Below are positions 22,086 through 34,064 of a DNA stretch of 64,000 nucleotides, in pieces. Each line of letters begins with the position of its first letter. Position 1 is the stretch's first letter. The translations under genes were made by a program, and so were the position numbers. The notes below the pieces were generated by a model that worked only from the letters and a program-made list of their open reading frames with translations, did no database searches and had not been told where the DNA came from. This stretch comes from Pachyseris speciosa (taxonomy: Eukaryota > Cnidaria > Anthozoa > Scleractinia > Pachyseridae): positions 532,501 to 596,500 of the forward strand of contig JAEMWC010000157.1 in NCBI GenBank assembly GCA_016490735.1. Reading direction: 5' to 3'.

Positions 22086-22829
22086 ATAATTATTCATGTT
22101 ATGAAACTGTTTTTGACGTAATGGCTTATCCTAGCCATGGTGCAACCCATTAGAAATGCCCCTAAGTATATGTGTATATGCGGTTTATGCCCATTAAAGC
22201 AGCTGCTTATTCCAGCTGTAGTGGGGTAGTCATTTTCTAACATTGTTTACTCAAAATATCCTGGCAAATCCCTAGCCACACACCCTTGATCCAGCAAATA
22301 AATTTGCCACCTTAAGAAGGGAAAGTCTGTTCTCTGTTTGTCAATGAAACAGGTTTGAACAATGACAGGTCAGGTTCTTGTCATTTGTTGGACAGAGTCT
22401 ATGTTTTAGTCTTCAAGTGAGAAGATGATCTTAGGCCAGCTGCGCTTGGTGGTTTCGTGACGAACGGTTTTCATTTTCATTTTCATCTGAGGGTTATCAA
22501 ACTCCTAGGCCACTTGTCCCGTTCGATGTTAGGAGAACGCATCTTAATCTTGGGTTTCCTGTGATACTAAATGGCGAGATTTTTCGTTGTTCGTGTATCA
22601 TTTCTGCGCCATCTTGAATTTCGTCTCAAATGATGGCGTGCATTCGGCCTCACTTCGTTTACTTACGCGTGGTTTAGTGAAATTTCACCTTTGTCTCAAC
22701 AGGCCGGTAACAACCACAACAGCAATTTATTGACAAGTTCAGATGAGGTATAAGAAGTTTGTCCTGCAAATAGCCGCAAAGCTAGTTGAGGCGGGAAACT
22801 CATGGAAATTTTGGCCGGTCGACCTGAAC
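22086..22829. other. Noncoding, upstream of a candidate gene start
   Basis: No gene or repeat recognised. It ends in the candidate promoter at 22830. Confidence 0.4.
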
Positions 22830-22836
22830 TATAAAG
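22830..22836 (+). promoter_or_regulatory. Candidate TATA box
   Basis: TATAAAG lies 76 bp upstream of an ATG that opens a 63-nt frame ending at a consensus donor. Spacing suits a transcription start near 22860. Supported only by motif and position. Confidence 0.4.
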
Positions 22837-22911
22837 TACGGCTCGTGTAAAGTGCACTGTTTGACACAGACTTTTGCAGATCGAAATATTAAAAGAAAGA
22901 TTTTAAGTGAA

Positions 22912-22974
22912 ATGAACTACATGTACGATAAGCAGCCAGACTCCGTGGTATCAGCGCATGACGAGAACACACCG
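22912..22974 (+). CDS. Candidate first coding exon of an unidentified gene
   Basis: ATG 22912 opens 21 codons (MNYMYDKQPDSVVSAHDENT plus Pro) that end in phase 0 at CCG followed by the consensus donor GTAAGTG. A TATA-like element lies 76 bp upstream. I do not recognise the peptide, and I could not find a downstream exon on this strand within the window, so either a long intron or a false positive is possible. Confidence 0.35.
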
Positions 22975-23847
22975 GTAAGTGCTTTTGTCACATAAGATGC
23001 TGAACACGTCTTGTATCGAACACGCTGGCTGAGTCTGAAGATTTTAGTATTTTCTACAAATAAGAACCAAATCCTTGTTTACACTTCAATATTGTTTTCT
23101 TGTCGCAAGATCAGAAATACTACTGAATCCAGCTAAATACAAACTGACAAGGAAGTACACAACCGATCACAACCCTGTCTCATCACCTCATATTACAAAA
23201 CTGTCATTGATATAATTATTATCACATCAGACTACCGCAGAATGGATACTCGGATGCATTCCTGATCTACAATTACAACTACTTAAACAGGCGGGGAAAG
23301 AAGGGAATTGGGCGTGCGCTTCCGTGCATGATAAGTGTACGCATGCGTTCAGTAAGGAACATGCAGTAGCTGAGGGGAAAGGCAAGCGCCCTAGAAAAAA
23401 AGTCATCGGCTACTGATACGAAATCGTCGCTGTTTATGGAAACTCTAAAATTTTAGGTCACAATTCAATCAGTCAATTGCTACCCTAACCATAATCACCA
23501 AGAAACTGTTGTCATGCCCATGCTGTGTGGTTTTTGAAACATGACTTATGTAGTTCACAGCAAATAATTTGTTTCCACAAAACTCATTACCAAGATCGTG
23601 GAAGAATCACTCCAGCCTCTCTGTCCGCGTCGATATTTGTCCTCCGATTTTTTGGTTGCAAAAAAAGACAACAAAGCCAGTCTTTTTAAAGTTTCGTCGA
23701 TTTCAAATGGAAAAGTCCAAGCACAATTTACAGCGTATATAAAACTCAAACCAATCAATGCAGTTGTTTATGTTATTCGCAATTCGTCGTCAGATCTTGT
23801 CAACTTTTAATAGTGCATACGCGATATGAAAATTAATTGGAGGGTTA
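22975..23847. other. Noncoding stretch
   Basis: If the exon at 22912 is real this is its first intron. No repeat or exon recognised. Confidence 0.35.
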
Positions 23848-23851
23848 TTTA

Positions 23852-24063
23852 AGCAATAGACCGCAAGTTAATATGGTTTATAGGCTAATAAACCATGTGG
23901 GATGTTGGAAGAACACTCGAAGAATTCATAAATCACGAGCCGCAGGCGAGTGATTTACGAGTTCTTCGAGTGTTCTTCCAACATTCCAAGTGGTATTAAA
24001 AAAAAAAAAACATATCAAGTGGCTTATCAGCCTATAAACCATAGAAACTTGTGGTCTATTGCT
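23852..24063. mobile_element. Palindromic MITE, 212 bp, TTTA TSD
   Basis: An almost fully self-complementary element. The ends are AGCAATAGACC and GGTCTATTGCT, the central arms are GAACACTCGAAGAA and TTCTTCGAGTGTTC, and the loop is around GAGCCGCAGGCGAG. TTTA occurs on both sides (23848-23851 and 24064-24067). An A12 run interrupts the right arm. Confidence 0.7.
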
Positions 24064-24159
24064 TTTATATAATAATTCAGAAGACGCGCGAAATTTCCAT
24101 GAGTTAACAGGCACAATAAACCATAGCTGATTGACCAGTTAGAGCATGCGCATTGATTT

Positions 24160-24345
24160 GTTTATTACATAAAGGTTATAAATAACCCCTTTTTGCATAG
24201 CTGGTAAATCAGCGGATAATGTCCTTGGCTGGTAGATTGTCCTCAAAATTTCACAGTTGCTTGGCCAACTGGTCAGTTTTCGGACAATCTGTCAGCTGCG
24301 GGCATTATCCTTCGATATACCAGCTGCTGAAAGAGGTTTATTTAT
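24160..24345. repeat. Inverted-repeat element around GATAATGTCC
   Basis: CAGCGGATAATGTCC and GGTAGATTGTCC on the left face GGACAATCTG and GGGCATTATCC on the right, with AGCTGGTA and TACCAGCTG just outside. Ends and TSD are unclear. Confidence 0.5.
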
Positions 24346-24806
24346 TTAATATTCATAGATTATGAGCAGTCCCTCTTTCGCCGCTTAGTTTGTCGCACAT
24401 GAGGCTAAAACAGGGAACTGTGTGTACGTGTGGTCTGGCCGCAGTAAAAACAGTAACTGAGAAAGGCATGGCAAATTTCCCTCTTACAATGTTTAATAAC
24501 GTGTTAACCATTACATAACATAAATTTAGTTACCCACAGAATGCAAATCCAAGTTACATTGTTTATGTCGATTTTAACAAATCTCATTCTCTTCTAAGTT
24601 ATACCCACAGTGTTTACTGCATCGGAAACACGATGGAAACCTTACAAAAGGCAAATTTCCGTCTGACAGTGTTTAATAATGTGTTAATCATTACATAAAT
24701 TTAGTTACCCACAGAATGCAAAACCCAAGTTATATTATGCTGATTTAACCAATCTCTTTTAAGTTATACCCGCAGTGTTTACTGTATCGCAAACACGATG
24801 AAAGCC
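24346..24806. other. 3' flank of pentraxin gene 1, with internal near-duplicate
   Basis: A block with GCAAATTTCC, GTTTAATAA and TTAGTTACCCACAGAATGCAAA occurs twice (about 24470 and 24650). The same pair recurs downstream of the second pentraxin copy (about 44860 and 45025), so the repeat predates the gene duplication. Confidence 0.6.
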
Positions 24807-27327
24807 TTAGCAACAGCATGTGCACCCAGCTGGCATCAGAAGGTGAGGGTTGCCTTTAATGCCGTATATGAAGTGAGCCCACTCATACACGTCTCCCTTC
24901 CCAGCCAGGCAGCATTTTGATATCTCCTTGATTGTTGGTGATGGTATGACATATGACCAGACATTGACATTCATCATCATCCCTTGGAAAGACTGATCAG
25001 CCTCAAACCCGCCTCCAAGCTTGTCTTGCTCCTGCCCCAATGTCAAGCAACCTCCAGCTCGAATGGTGTAACCTGTCTTCAGGCCTTTCCCTTTCTTTTC
25101 CACTTCTCCATCCTTGTAGAGGGTCCATTGGCCGTCAGTGTTGCACCAAGTTACACAGATCTGGTTCAATTTACCATCGTTGGCTACCACATCTGTGTCA
25201 CTGAGAGGGAAAAAATTTATTATTACTGCAAAAGATTTTAAGCTTTACTAATAATAATATCCTAAACAATGTCACTATTGTGTTCCGGGAATTTTAAATT
25301 TGATGTTTAAAGTAGTCATAGAAAGAAAACTTCTCATAAAAATCTGTATTCAGATTGACACCCACCAAGCTATCAGAAAAAATCATTTTAAAGATGTGAT
25401 TGACACCCTCTCAGTTATCAGAAAACCACTTAAGTGGTTCCGAAAAGAAAGCCAAGGAAAAAAAATTGACACGTGTCGAACCCATGACCCTATGTGATAC
25501 TGGGGCAAAAAGTTGCTCTACCAACTGAGCTAACAAGCCACCTACGAATTCGTCATTTTGTTGTTTCCTAATTTAATAAGCCCGTGAGTGAGGAAGAATC
25601 GAATGTGAAAATATGAAAATCATATATTGAACTGCAGGTGAAAGATGAAAGACCTTTTGATATTTTGAAATTAAAAAAAGAGCTACCGGTAATAATTGTT
25701 AAGTTGAGAACTGAACTTTCTCTTGTTCTTTTAAAAGTTCAAAGTAATGTTAGTGGACATTTCGATTTCTTCAAATTATCTCAAGAGTGAAAGCCCTTGT
25801 TGTAAGAGGATTTGATTTGCCTGAAGAATTTCTTATGAAATATCACACACTCAAACAGACAGGAATTCTATCTAATGAGGTTCAAATTGAAAACTTCAAT
25901 AAGCTTTGGCTTCAAATCTGTCGCAAAGTGGGAATCTCATTTTACTATCAAATGGTTAACTTACACTTTGACATCGCCAAGCGTAATCAAAAATTTCCCA
26001 TTTGTGAAGTCAATTAGCAGGTCATTTGCCACCCCATTTGATGCATAGCTAAATATGGTCCCTTTTTCTGAAGTTGTCTTCATCATGAAGCAGACTGTAA
26101 ATTGCGTCAAATCGCGCATGCCCCAGACCTGCACGAAGTCAGTGATTCCCTTTTTAGGAAACTCCAGGATGTAGTCTGAAAAAAAAAAAGAAAGAAAGAA
26201 AGAAAAGAAAAGAAAAGAAAAGAAAAGAAAAGAAAAGAAAAGAAAAAGAGAGACAGGGTAAAGCAGTGTTTAATATTGTCATGATCCTCCATGTTGGGTG
26301 TTTATTATAAGTGTGCACTGCCTTTTAGGGGGCTACAAAAGTTACTATCAAGCCCGAAAAAACGAAACATTGTCAAGCATTGTAGTGTTTGCTACACACA
26401 ACATTAGGTGTGTTGTTTGGGAAAACAATGCTTCGCTGGTTTCTGCGTATTATAGCTGAAATTATTAGGTGACAAGGCTTTGACTGCTGGCCTTGCACTG
26501 CTTGTCCAAGTTTTGTTGACACAGGTAGCTAAGTGATGCAAGAAGTTTTTGGTAACACAAAATATTGGATGCAAATGTTTGATCTACACTCCCTACCAAA
26601 TTACATGCTGTGACATGAGAATTCGTGACATTTTTGTCTAGTGGTACAGATAAATTTGGCAGGGAGTGTAGATGATCGATGGGAAATCATTTAAATGCAG
26701 ATTTGAGAAAGACGACGAAAGGGGGAAACACGGCCTTCAAGACGATGCTGGACGAAAAAATGTGATTGTCTAGTCACCCCATTGAGTCGTCATTATTGCA
26801 CCTGATGGTTTGTTTGATGGAATGTATGTTTGGTAGTTTTTAACCACCTGAAATTCCAACTAATTTGTGGTGAAGAAGTAGGATTTTCATTCCTCAAATG
26901 GACAGATTTAAAGCATGATATCAATATTCATATTCTCTTTACTTATCTCATTATATTTCTTACTGCACCAGTTGGGAGAGTTTGCTTCAGCAACAACACA
27001 TTGTCCCTGATGATCATTTTCTTTACTCTCATAACCTGGATACTTGATTAAGTAGTCAAATTGTAAGGAGAAGGTAGATGGTGGTAAGTTCTAATGATTT
27101 AAAAGAAATTAAGTCTATAAAACTGTCTATCATCACAAAAAAACTAGTCTTTAAATATTTTGGTGAAATGTTCATGTGTGGTGCTCCTGAGTTGGTCAGT
27201 TTTGGTAAACTCGTCATATTATGCCGCATTGAAAACAGCACCAAAATAAACTTCATGACTCACCTGGTGGGGTGCTGGCAACACCAGTGAGGAAACCAAA
27301 GCAGATACTGGCGATCACGACAAACAT
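24807..27327 (-). CDS. Secreted short pentraxin, three exons, 222 aa
   Basis: Exon 1 (27327-27264) encodes a signal peptide, MFVVIASICFGFLTGVAS, ending in phase 1 at a GTGAGT donor. Exon 2 (26175-25965) starts after a pyrimidine-rich acceptor and carries FTVCFMMKT, ending at GTAAGT in phase 2. Exon 3 (25200-24807) starts after CCCTCTCAG and has QICVTW, TLGQEQDKLGGGF and a Cys-rich end GCTCCC. All phases join and total 669 nt, close to the 220-230 aa of C-reactive protein and serum amyloid P. The two cysteines in FTVCF and QICVT match the family disulfide, and Glu-Gln-Asp of GQEQD matches calcium ligands. Pentraxins are secreted calcium-dependent pattern-recognition lectins. The first His of the family signature HxCxSTWxS is Gln here. 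The span includes introns. Confidence 0.88.
25470..25539 (-). mobile_element. tRNA-derived SINE head in pentraxin 1 intron 2
   Basis: On the minus strand it begins GGCTTGTTAGCTCAGTTGG with a later GGGTTCGACACG B-box-like segment. A related copy sits at the corresponding place in the second pentraxin gene (45846-45919), so the insertion predates the duplication. The acceptor stem is only partly paired; not a functional tRNA. Confidence 0.6.
26176..26249. repeat. (AAAAG)n microsatellite at the pentraxin exon 2 acceptor
   Basis: A run of AAAG and AAAAG units directly abuts the exon. On the transcribed minus strand it is a long CTTTT polypyrimidine tract ending in CAG, the splice acceptor of exon 2. 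Confidence 0.9.
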
Positions 27328-27525
27328 GACTTGGTTTTCTTCAGCTGCAGAGACATATTCATGTTTGCCATTAACTGACTTAAACCACTTTCACCTGCAT
27401 TGGTGAGATTTATCATTAAAGAGCCTCACCCCATCTGAATGGTTACATGTATTAATAAGGATTCCACCCTATCAACATTGGTAACATGTATCAATAATTA
27501 TTCCACCCCCATATAAACTGTTTAA

Positions 27526-27872
27526 GGCTATGTCTACACTATGCCGGATAGCATTTTATGCCGTTGTGAAAACTACTACGGCCTGGTGTAAACGGCAGTG
27601 GCCCAAAACCGCCGCTATCTTTCCACTAGAATCCAATTTTCGTTCCTCGTTTTTGATTTCCGTTTCGGTTCGATTCTTTGTTCACACTACTCCAGAAAGT
27701 GTCACGAAAACCTATCCGATATGTGACGATTCACTTTCAAGACCGCAGCGGCCCAGCATCGCTCCGACGCAAAAATCGTGCCGAAATCATCGTTTTGAAT
27801 GTGAACAAAGGCCCTATCCGGTATGGTTTTCGTGCCGGCACAAGAGCTATCCGGTATAGTGTAGACATAGCC
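27526..27872. mobile_element. MITE inside the minisatellite, 347 bp, TAA TSD
   Basis: The ends GGCTATGTCTACACTATGCC and GGTATAGTGTAGACATAGCC are inverted, with CCGGATAGC just inside, and TAA flanks both sides (27523-27525 and 27873-27875). It splits early diverged units of the array. Harbinger-type by TSD; no coding capacity recognised. Confidence 0.75.
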
Positions 27873-28049
27873 TAAATGTATCAATAAGGAGCAACACTCC
27901 CATCCACATTGGTAACATATACGAACAAGGACCCCACGTTCATCTACACTGGTAACATGCATCAATAAGGACCCCACCTCCATCTACTGTGGTAACATTT
28001 ATCAATAAGGACCCCATTCAATCTACAGTGGTGACATGTATCAATAAGG

Positions 28050-31000
28050 ACCCACCCCCATCTACACTGGTAACATATATTAATAAGGACCCCACCCCAT
28101 CTACACTGGTAACATGTATCAATAAGGACCCCACCCCCATCCGCTGTGGTAACATGTGTTAATAAGGACCCCACCCCCATCTACACTGGTAACATGTATC
28201 AATAAGGAACCACCCCCATCTACACTGGTAACATATATTAATAAGGACCCCACCCCATCTACACTGGTAACATGTATCAATAAGGACCCCACCCCCATCC
28301 GCTGTGGTAACATGTGTTAATAAGGACCCCACCCCCATCTACACTGGTAACATGTATCAATAAGGACCCCACCCCCATCCGCTGTGGTAACATGTGTTAA
28401 TAAGGACCCCACCCCCATCTACACTGGTAACATGTATCAATAAGGACCCCACCCCCATCCACTGTGGTAACATGTGTTAATAAGGACCCCACCCCCATCT
28501 ACACTGGTAACATGTATCAATAAGGACCCCACCCCCATCTACACCGGTAACATGTGTCAATAAGGACCCCACCCCCATCCACTGTGGTAACATGTGTTAA
28601 TAAGGACCCCACCCCCATCTACACCGGTAACATGTGTTAATAAGGACCCCACCCCCATCTACACTGGTTACATGTACAATAAGGACCCCACCCCCATCTA
28701 CACCGGTAATGTGTTAATAAGGACCCCACCCCTATCTACACTGGTAACATGTATCAATAAGGACCCCATCCCCATCTACACCGGTAACATGTGTTAATAA
28801 GGACCCCACCTCCATCTACACTGGTTACATGTATCAATAAGGACCCCACCCCCATCTACACCGGTAACATGTGTTAATAAGGACCCCACCCCCATCTACA
28901 CTGGTAACATGTATCAATAAGGACCCCACCCCATCCACTGTGGTAACATGTATCAATAAGGACCCCACCCCCATCTACACTGGTTACATGTATCAATAAG
29001 GACCCCACCCCCATCCACTGTGGTAACATGTATCAATAAGGACCCCACCCCCATCTACACTGGTTACATGTATCAATAAGGACCCCACCCCCATCTACAC
29101 TGGTAACATGTATCAATAAGGACCCCACCCCCATCCACTGTGGTAACATGTATCAATAAGGACCCCACCCCCATCTACACTGGTTACATGTATCAATAAG
29201 GACCCCACCCCCATCTACACTGGTAACATGTATCAATAAGGACCCCACCCCCATCTACACTGGTAACATGCATCAATAAAGACCCCACCCCCATCTACAC
29301 TGGTAACATGTATCAATAAGGACCCCACCCCCATCCACTGTGGTAACATGTATCAATAAGGACCCCACCCCCATCTACACTGGTTACATGTATCAATAAG
29401 GACCCCACCCCCATCCACTGTGGTAACATGTATCAATAAGGACCCCACCCCCATCTACACTGGTTACATGTATCAATAAGGACCCCACCCCCATCTACAC
29501 TGGTAACATGTATCAATAAGGACCCCACCCCCATCCACTGTGGTAACATGTATCAATAAGGACCCCACCCCCATCTACACTGGTTACATGTATCAATAAG
29601 GACCCCACCCCCATCTACACTGGTAACATGTATCAATAAGGACCCCACCCCCATCTACACTGGTAACATGCATCAATAAAGACCCCACCCCCATCTACAC
29701 TGGTAACATGTATCAATAAGGACCCCACCCCCATCTACACTGGTAACATGTATCAATAAGGACCCCACCCCATCTACATTGGTAGATCTACATTGGTGAC
29801 ATGAATTAATAAGGACCCCACCCCCATCTACACTGGTAACATGTAAACATAAGGACCCCCCCCATCTACACTGGTAACATGTATCAATAAGGACCCCACC
29901 CCCATCTACACTGGTTACATGTATCAATAAGGACCCCACCCCCATCCACTGTGGTAACATGTATCAATAAGGACCCCACCCCCATCTACACTGGTAACAT
30001 GTATCAATAAGGACCCCACCCCATCTACACTGGTAACATGTATCAATAAGGACCCCACCCCCATCTACACTGGTAACATGTATCAATAAGGACCCCACCC
30101 CCATCTACACTGGTAACATATATTAATAAGGACCCCACCCCATCTACACTGGTAACATGTATCAATAAGGACCCCACCCCCATCTACACTGGTAACATAT
30201 ATTAATAAGGACCCCACCCCATCTACACTGGTAACATGTATCAATAAGGACCCCACCCCCATCTACACTGGTAACATATATTAATAAGGACCCCACCCCA
30301 TCTACACTGGTAACATGTATCAATAAGGACCCCACCCCCATCCGCTGTGGTAACATGTGTTAATAAGGACCCCACCCCCATCTACACTGGTAACATGTAT
30401 CAATAAGGACCCACCCCCATCTACACTGGTAACATATATTAATAAGGACCCCACCCCATCTACACTGGTAACATGTATCAATAAGGACCCCACCCCCATC
30501 CGCTGTGGTAACATGTGTTAATAAGGACCCCACCCCCATCTACACTGGTAACATGTATCAATAAGGACCCCACCCCCATCCGCTGTGGTAACATGTGTTA
30601 ATAAGGACCCCACCCCCATCTACACTGGTAACATGTATCAATAAGGACCCCACCCCCATCCACTGTGGTAACATGTGTTAATAAGGACCCCACCCCCATC
30701 TACACTGGTAACATGTATCAATAAGGACCCCACCCCCATCTACACCGGTAACATGTGTCAATAAGGACCCCACCCCCATCCACTGTGGTAACATGTGTTA
30801 ATAAGGACCCCACCCCCATCTACACCGGTAACATGTGTTAATAAGGACCCCACCCCCATCTACACTGGTTACATGTACAATAAGGACCCCACCCCATCTA
30901 CACCGGTAATGTGTTAATAAGGACCCCACCCCTATCTACACTGGTAACATGTATCAATAAGGACCCCATCCCCATCTACACCGGTAACATGTGTTAATAA

Positions 31001-32260
31001 GGACCCCACCCCCATCTACACTGGTTACATGTATCAATAAGGACCCCACCCCCATCTACACCGGTAACATGTGTTAATAAGGACCCCACCCCCATCTACA
31101 CTGGTAACATGTATCAATAAGGACCCCACCCCCATCCACTGTGGTAACATGTATCAATAAGGACCCCACCCCCATCTACACTGGTTACATGTATCAATAA
31201 GGACCCCACCCCCATCCACTGTGGTAACATGTATCAATAAGGACCCCACCCCCATCTACACTGGTTACATGTATCAATAAGGACCCCACCCCCATCTACA
31301 CTGGTAACATGTATCAATAAGGACCCCACCCCCATCCACTGTGGTAACATGTATCAATAAGGACCCCACCCCCATCTACACTGGTTACATGTATCAATAA
31401 GGACCCCACCCCCATCTACACTGGTAACATGTATCAATAAGGACCCCACCCCCATCTACACTGGTAACATGCATCAATAAAGACCCCACCCCCATCTACA
31501 CTGGTAACATGTATCAATAAGGACCCCACCCCCATCCACTGTGGTAACATGTATCAATAAGGACCCCACCCCCATCTACACTGGTTACATGTATCAATAA
31601 GGACCCCACCCCCATCCACTGTGGTAACATGTATCAATAAGGACCCCACCCCCATCTACACTGGTTACATGTATCAATAAGGACCCCACCCCCATCTACA
31701 CTGGTAACATGTATCAATAAGGACCCCACCCCCATCCACTGTGGTAACATGTATCAATAAGGACCCCACCCCCATCTACACTGGTTACATGTATCAATAA
31801 GGACCCCACCCCCATCTACACTGGTAACATGTATCAATAAGGACCCCACCCCCATCTACACTGGTAACATGCATCAATAAAGACCCCACCCCCATCTACA
31901 CTGGTAACATGTATCAATAAGGACCCCACCCCCATCCACACTGGTAACATGTATCAATAAGGACCCCACCCCATCTACATTGGTAGATCTACATTGGTGA
32001 CATGAATTAATAAGGACCCCACCCCATCTACACTGGTAACATGTAACAATAAGGACCCCCCCCCATCTACACTGGTAACATGTATCAATAAGGACCCCAC
32101 CCCCATCTACACTGGTTACATGTATCAATAAGGACCCCACCCCCATCCACTGTGGTAACATGTATCAATAAGGACCCCACCCCCATCTACACTGGTAACA
32201 TGTATCAATAAGGACCCCACCCCATCTACACTGGTAACATGTATCAATAAGGACCCACCC
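28050..32260. repeat. 2,201-bp direct duplication within the minisatellite
   Basis: Rare variants are repeated at one fixed offset: the irregular CATTGGTAGATCTACATTGG block at about 29777 and 31978, and the short ACATGTACAATAAGG unit at about 28671 and 30872. A third copy of the first block lies at about 32305. This points to a single recent duplication of about 50 units. Confidence 0.85.
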
Positions 32261-32566
32261 CATCTACACTGGTAACATGTATCAATAAGGACCCCACCCC
32301 ATCTACATTGGTAGATCTACATTGGTGACATGAATTAATAAGGACCCCACCCCCATCCAAAGTGGTGACATGTATCAGTAAGGACCCCACCCCCATCTAG
32401 ATTGGTAACTTGAATTAATAAGGACCCCACTCCATCTATATTGGTAGCATGTATTATTAAGAACCCCACCCCAGTGTATGGCTAATCCGTGAAGTCCTTG
32501 AAACGCCCTGTAATTTAATTTTAAATTTCAAGGGCACTTGGCAAGCCCTTATTCGGTTAGGAAATA

Positions 32567-32738
32567 CACCAAAATGGCAGCCAATTTAACATTCTTTTGT
32601 TTGCAAGTTAATTAGCCCTCTTTGCCTTGTCAACATGTACAAAATACAAAAGAGTTTTGAAGTGAAAATGAGGCAAAGAGGGCTAATTAACATATAAACA
32701 TTAGAATAATAAATTGGCTGCCATTTTGGAATAAGGTG
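32567..32738. mobile_element. Hairpin MITE, 172 bp, TA TSD
   Basis: CCAAAATGGCAGCCAATTT and AAATTGGCTGCCATTTTGG form the end arms, and TTAATTAGCCCTCTTTGCC and its complement the inner arms. The ends are CACC and GGTG between TA dinucleotides. It shares the layout, and the GGGCTAATTAACA block, of the 179-bp MITEs at 41234 and 58610. Confidence 0.75.
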
Positions 32739-32740
32739 TA

Positions 32741-33674
32741 TAATATAGGATAATATCAAAGTCAGCAACTTTACGTCCCATTTGTGTCTGTGTCCCTTAA
32801 AAATGTATTTTATATCTGGGGGAGCTTTTTAAAGGTTACTGTTGACCACTGGAAATATTTAAAAACATAGTGCAAACCAAACTAAACTTGCAGAAAACAC
32901 TCCGTGAAAACTCAGTTTTTGAATTTTAAGTACACAAACCAGCAAGCTCTATGCTACCCCCATCTACATTGGCAACATGTATCAATAGGGACTCCACCTC
33001 TATCAACATGTATTTGGACACATCCCCCATCCACATTGGTAACACGTATCAGTAAGGATCCCATCTCTATCTACATTGTTGACATATATGAATACGGACC
33101 CCACCCCACACTTACATGTTGACATGTATCACAAAGGATCCCCCCTCCAGTCAGCGAGCCCCACCCCCCTCCAATAAAGACAAGTAAACTGCCTTGGTTT
33201 CGAGGACTGGTTTCGAGTGTCAGGAAAATGCTCTCCCGTTGTTTGCATGATGACAAGTTTTATGGTTTGCAATGTGTTACTCCCTTATTTTGATACAACG
33301 AGGAAGAGGGATCTCACTCAAACTCCGTTTGATCGGCGTAGAAGCAAAAGCCGTGGTACACTGTAGTTTTTCATTTGACCTCACTGATTTCGGTAGCCGA
33401 AGTTAACTCTCTGATTACATTTTGAATATTTATGTTTTAGTCCCACTAAAAAGTTTAACTTCTTTGATTTCTTCATCAAGAAAAAGACAAATAGCTGCAG
33501 AAAATACGGAGGTTTGGCTTGCAATTAGCTTCGATTGAGAAACTATTTCTATTCCTACCTTGCAGTGGATTGATCCTCCAGCCTTTCCAAGTGAATCAAA
33601 ATGACCCCAACTTTCATGCAGTACAAAGTTTAAAGAAATTAAGGGTATGAGAAATGCTAGCGTGTAACTCTGCT
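32741..33674. other. Noncoding, with diverged minisatellite units
   Basis: About 32955-33130 holds a few strongly diverged copies of the 40-bp unit (for example CATCTACATTGGCAACATGT). Nothing else recognised. Confidence 0.5.
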
Positions 33675-33766
33675 ATTGGTTGTTTAAGTAAACTATCTGA
33701 TTGGTTAGTGGTGACATCACCTCTCGGGGATTGGTTGAGGCAGGAGCTAAGGAGTTGTCATTGGTT
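33675..33766. promoter_or_regulatory. Array of four ATTGGTT (inverted CCAAT) boxes
   Basis: ATTGGTT starts at 33675, 33700, 33730 and 33760, the last three exactly 30 bp apart. ATTGG is the core of the NF-Y binding site. Regular spacing suggests a promoter or enhancer, but I cannot name the gene it would serve. Confidence 0.35.
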
Positions 33767-34064
33767 GTCACAAATCACGCGAGGGACAATACAAAGAATA
33801 TCACGAGGTTTGCTGAAAAACAATTTCCTGAAAGGGAAACACCTCTCCCAGTCCCCTTGCGGTTATCCTTGTGACTCACAGACGGCTAAGAATCCATTGT
33901 TTTATCATAAATCAATTTCTACACCACCATATGCGAGCAGAAAACGTGATACTAAAAAAGTTGTGGCCAGTATTTTAGCTTATTACTAACCTGAAATAGT
34001 TTAATTACAAGTGTTGTGAAGTGAATGTGATATATTTCCTATTCCCGTTATTCAAGTGGCAAGG
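33767..34064. other. Noncoding stretch
   Basis: No recognised feature. Confidence 0.3.

Larger units (their letters stand above)
27425..32480. repeat. 5-kb minisatellite, about 40-bp unit
   Basis: Roughly 115 to 120 head-to-tail copies of a 40-bp unit built from GGTAACATGTATCAATAAGG, ACCCCACCCC and CATCTACACT. Variants differ at fixed places (CTACACT/CCGCTGT/CCACTGT/CTACACC, GGTAAC/GGTTAC, GTATCA/GTGTTA) and recur in set orders, giving higher-order dimers and trimers. A large segment (about 28.05-30.05 kb) is repeated 2,201 bp further on. The first units begin about 95 bp upstream of the pentraxin ATG. Open frames within it are by-products of the repeat period. Confidence 0.97.

Noticed and set aside
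24984..26017. Plus-strand frames across the pentraxin exons
   Set aside because: They are antisense shadows of well-supported minus-strand exons with matching splice sites.
26107..26292. Phe/Ser-rich minus-strand frame
   Set aside because: It is the (CTTTT)n microsatellite read in one frame next to pentraxin exon 2.
28119..32161. Repetitive open frames reading HVTSVDGVGSLLI-like peptides
   Set aside because: They arise from the repeat unit and shift frame wherever the unit length changes. No start context or conservation.
27425..32480. CRISPR-like array of regular repeats
   Set aside because: The 40-bp units are contiguous with no unique spacers, and the host is eukaryotic. It is a minisatellite.
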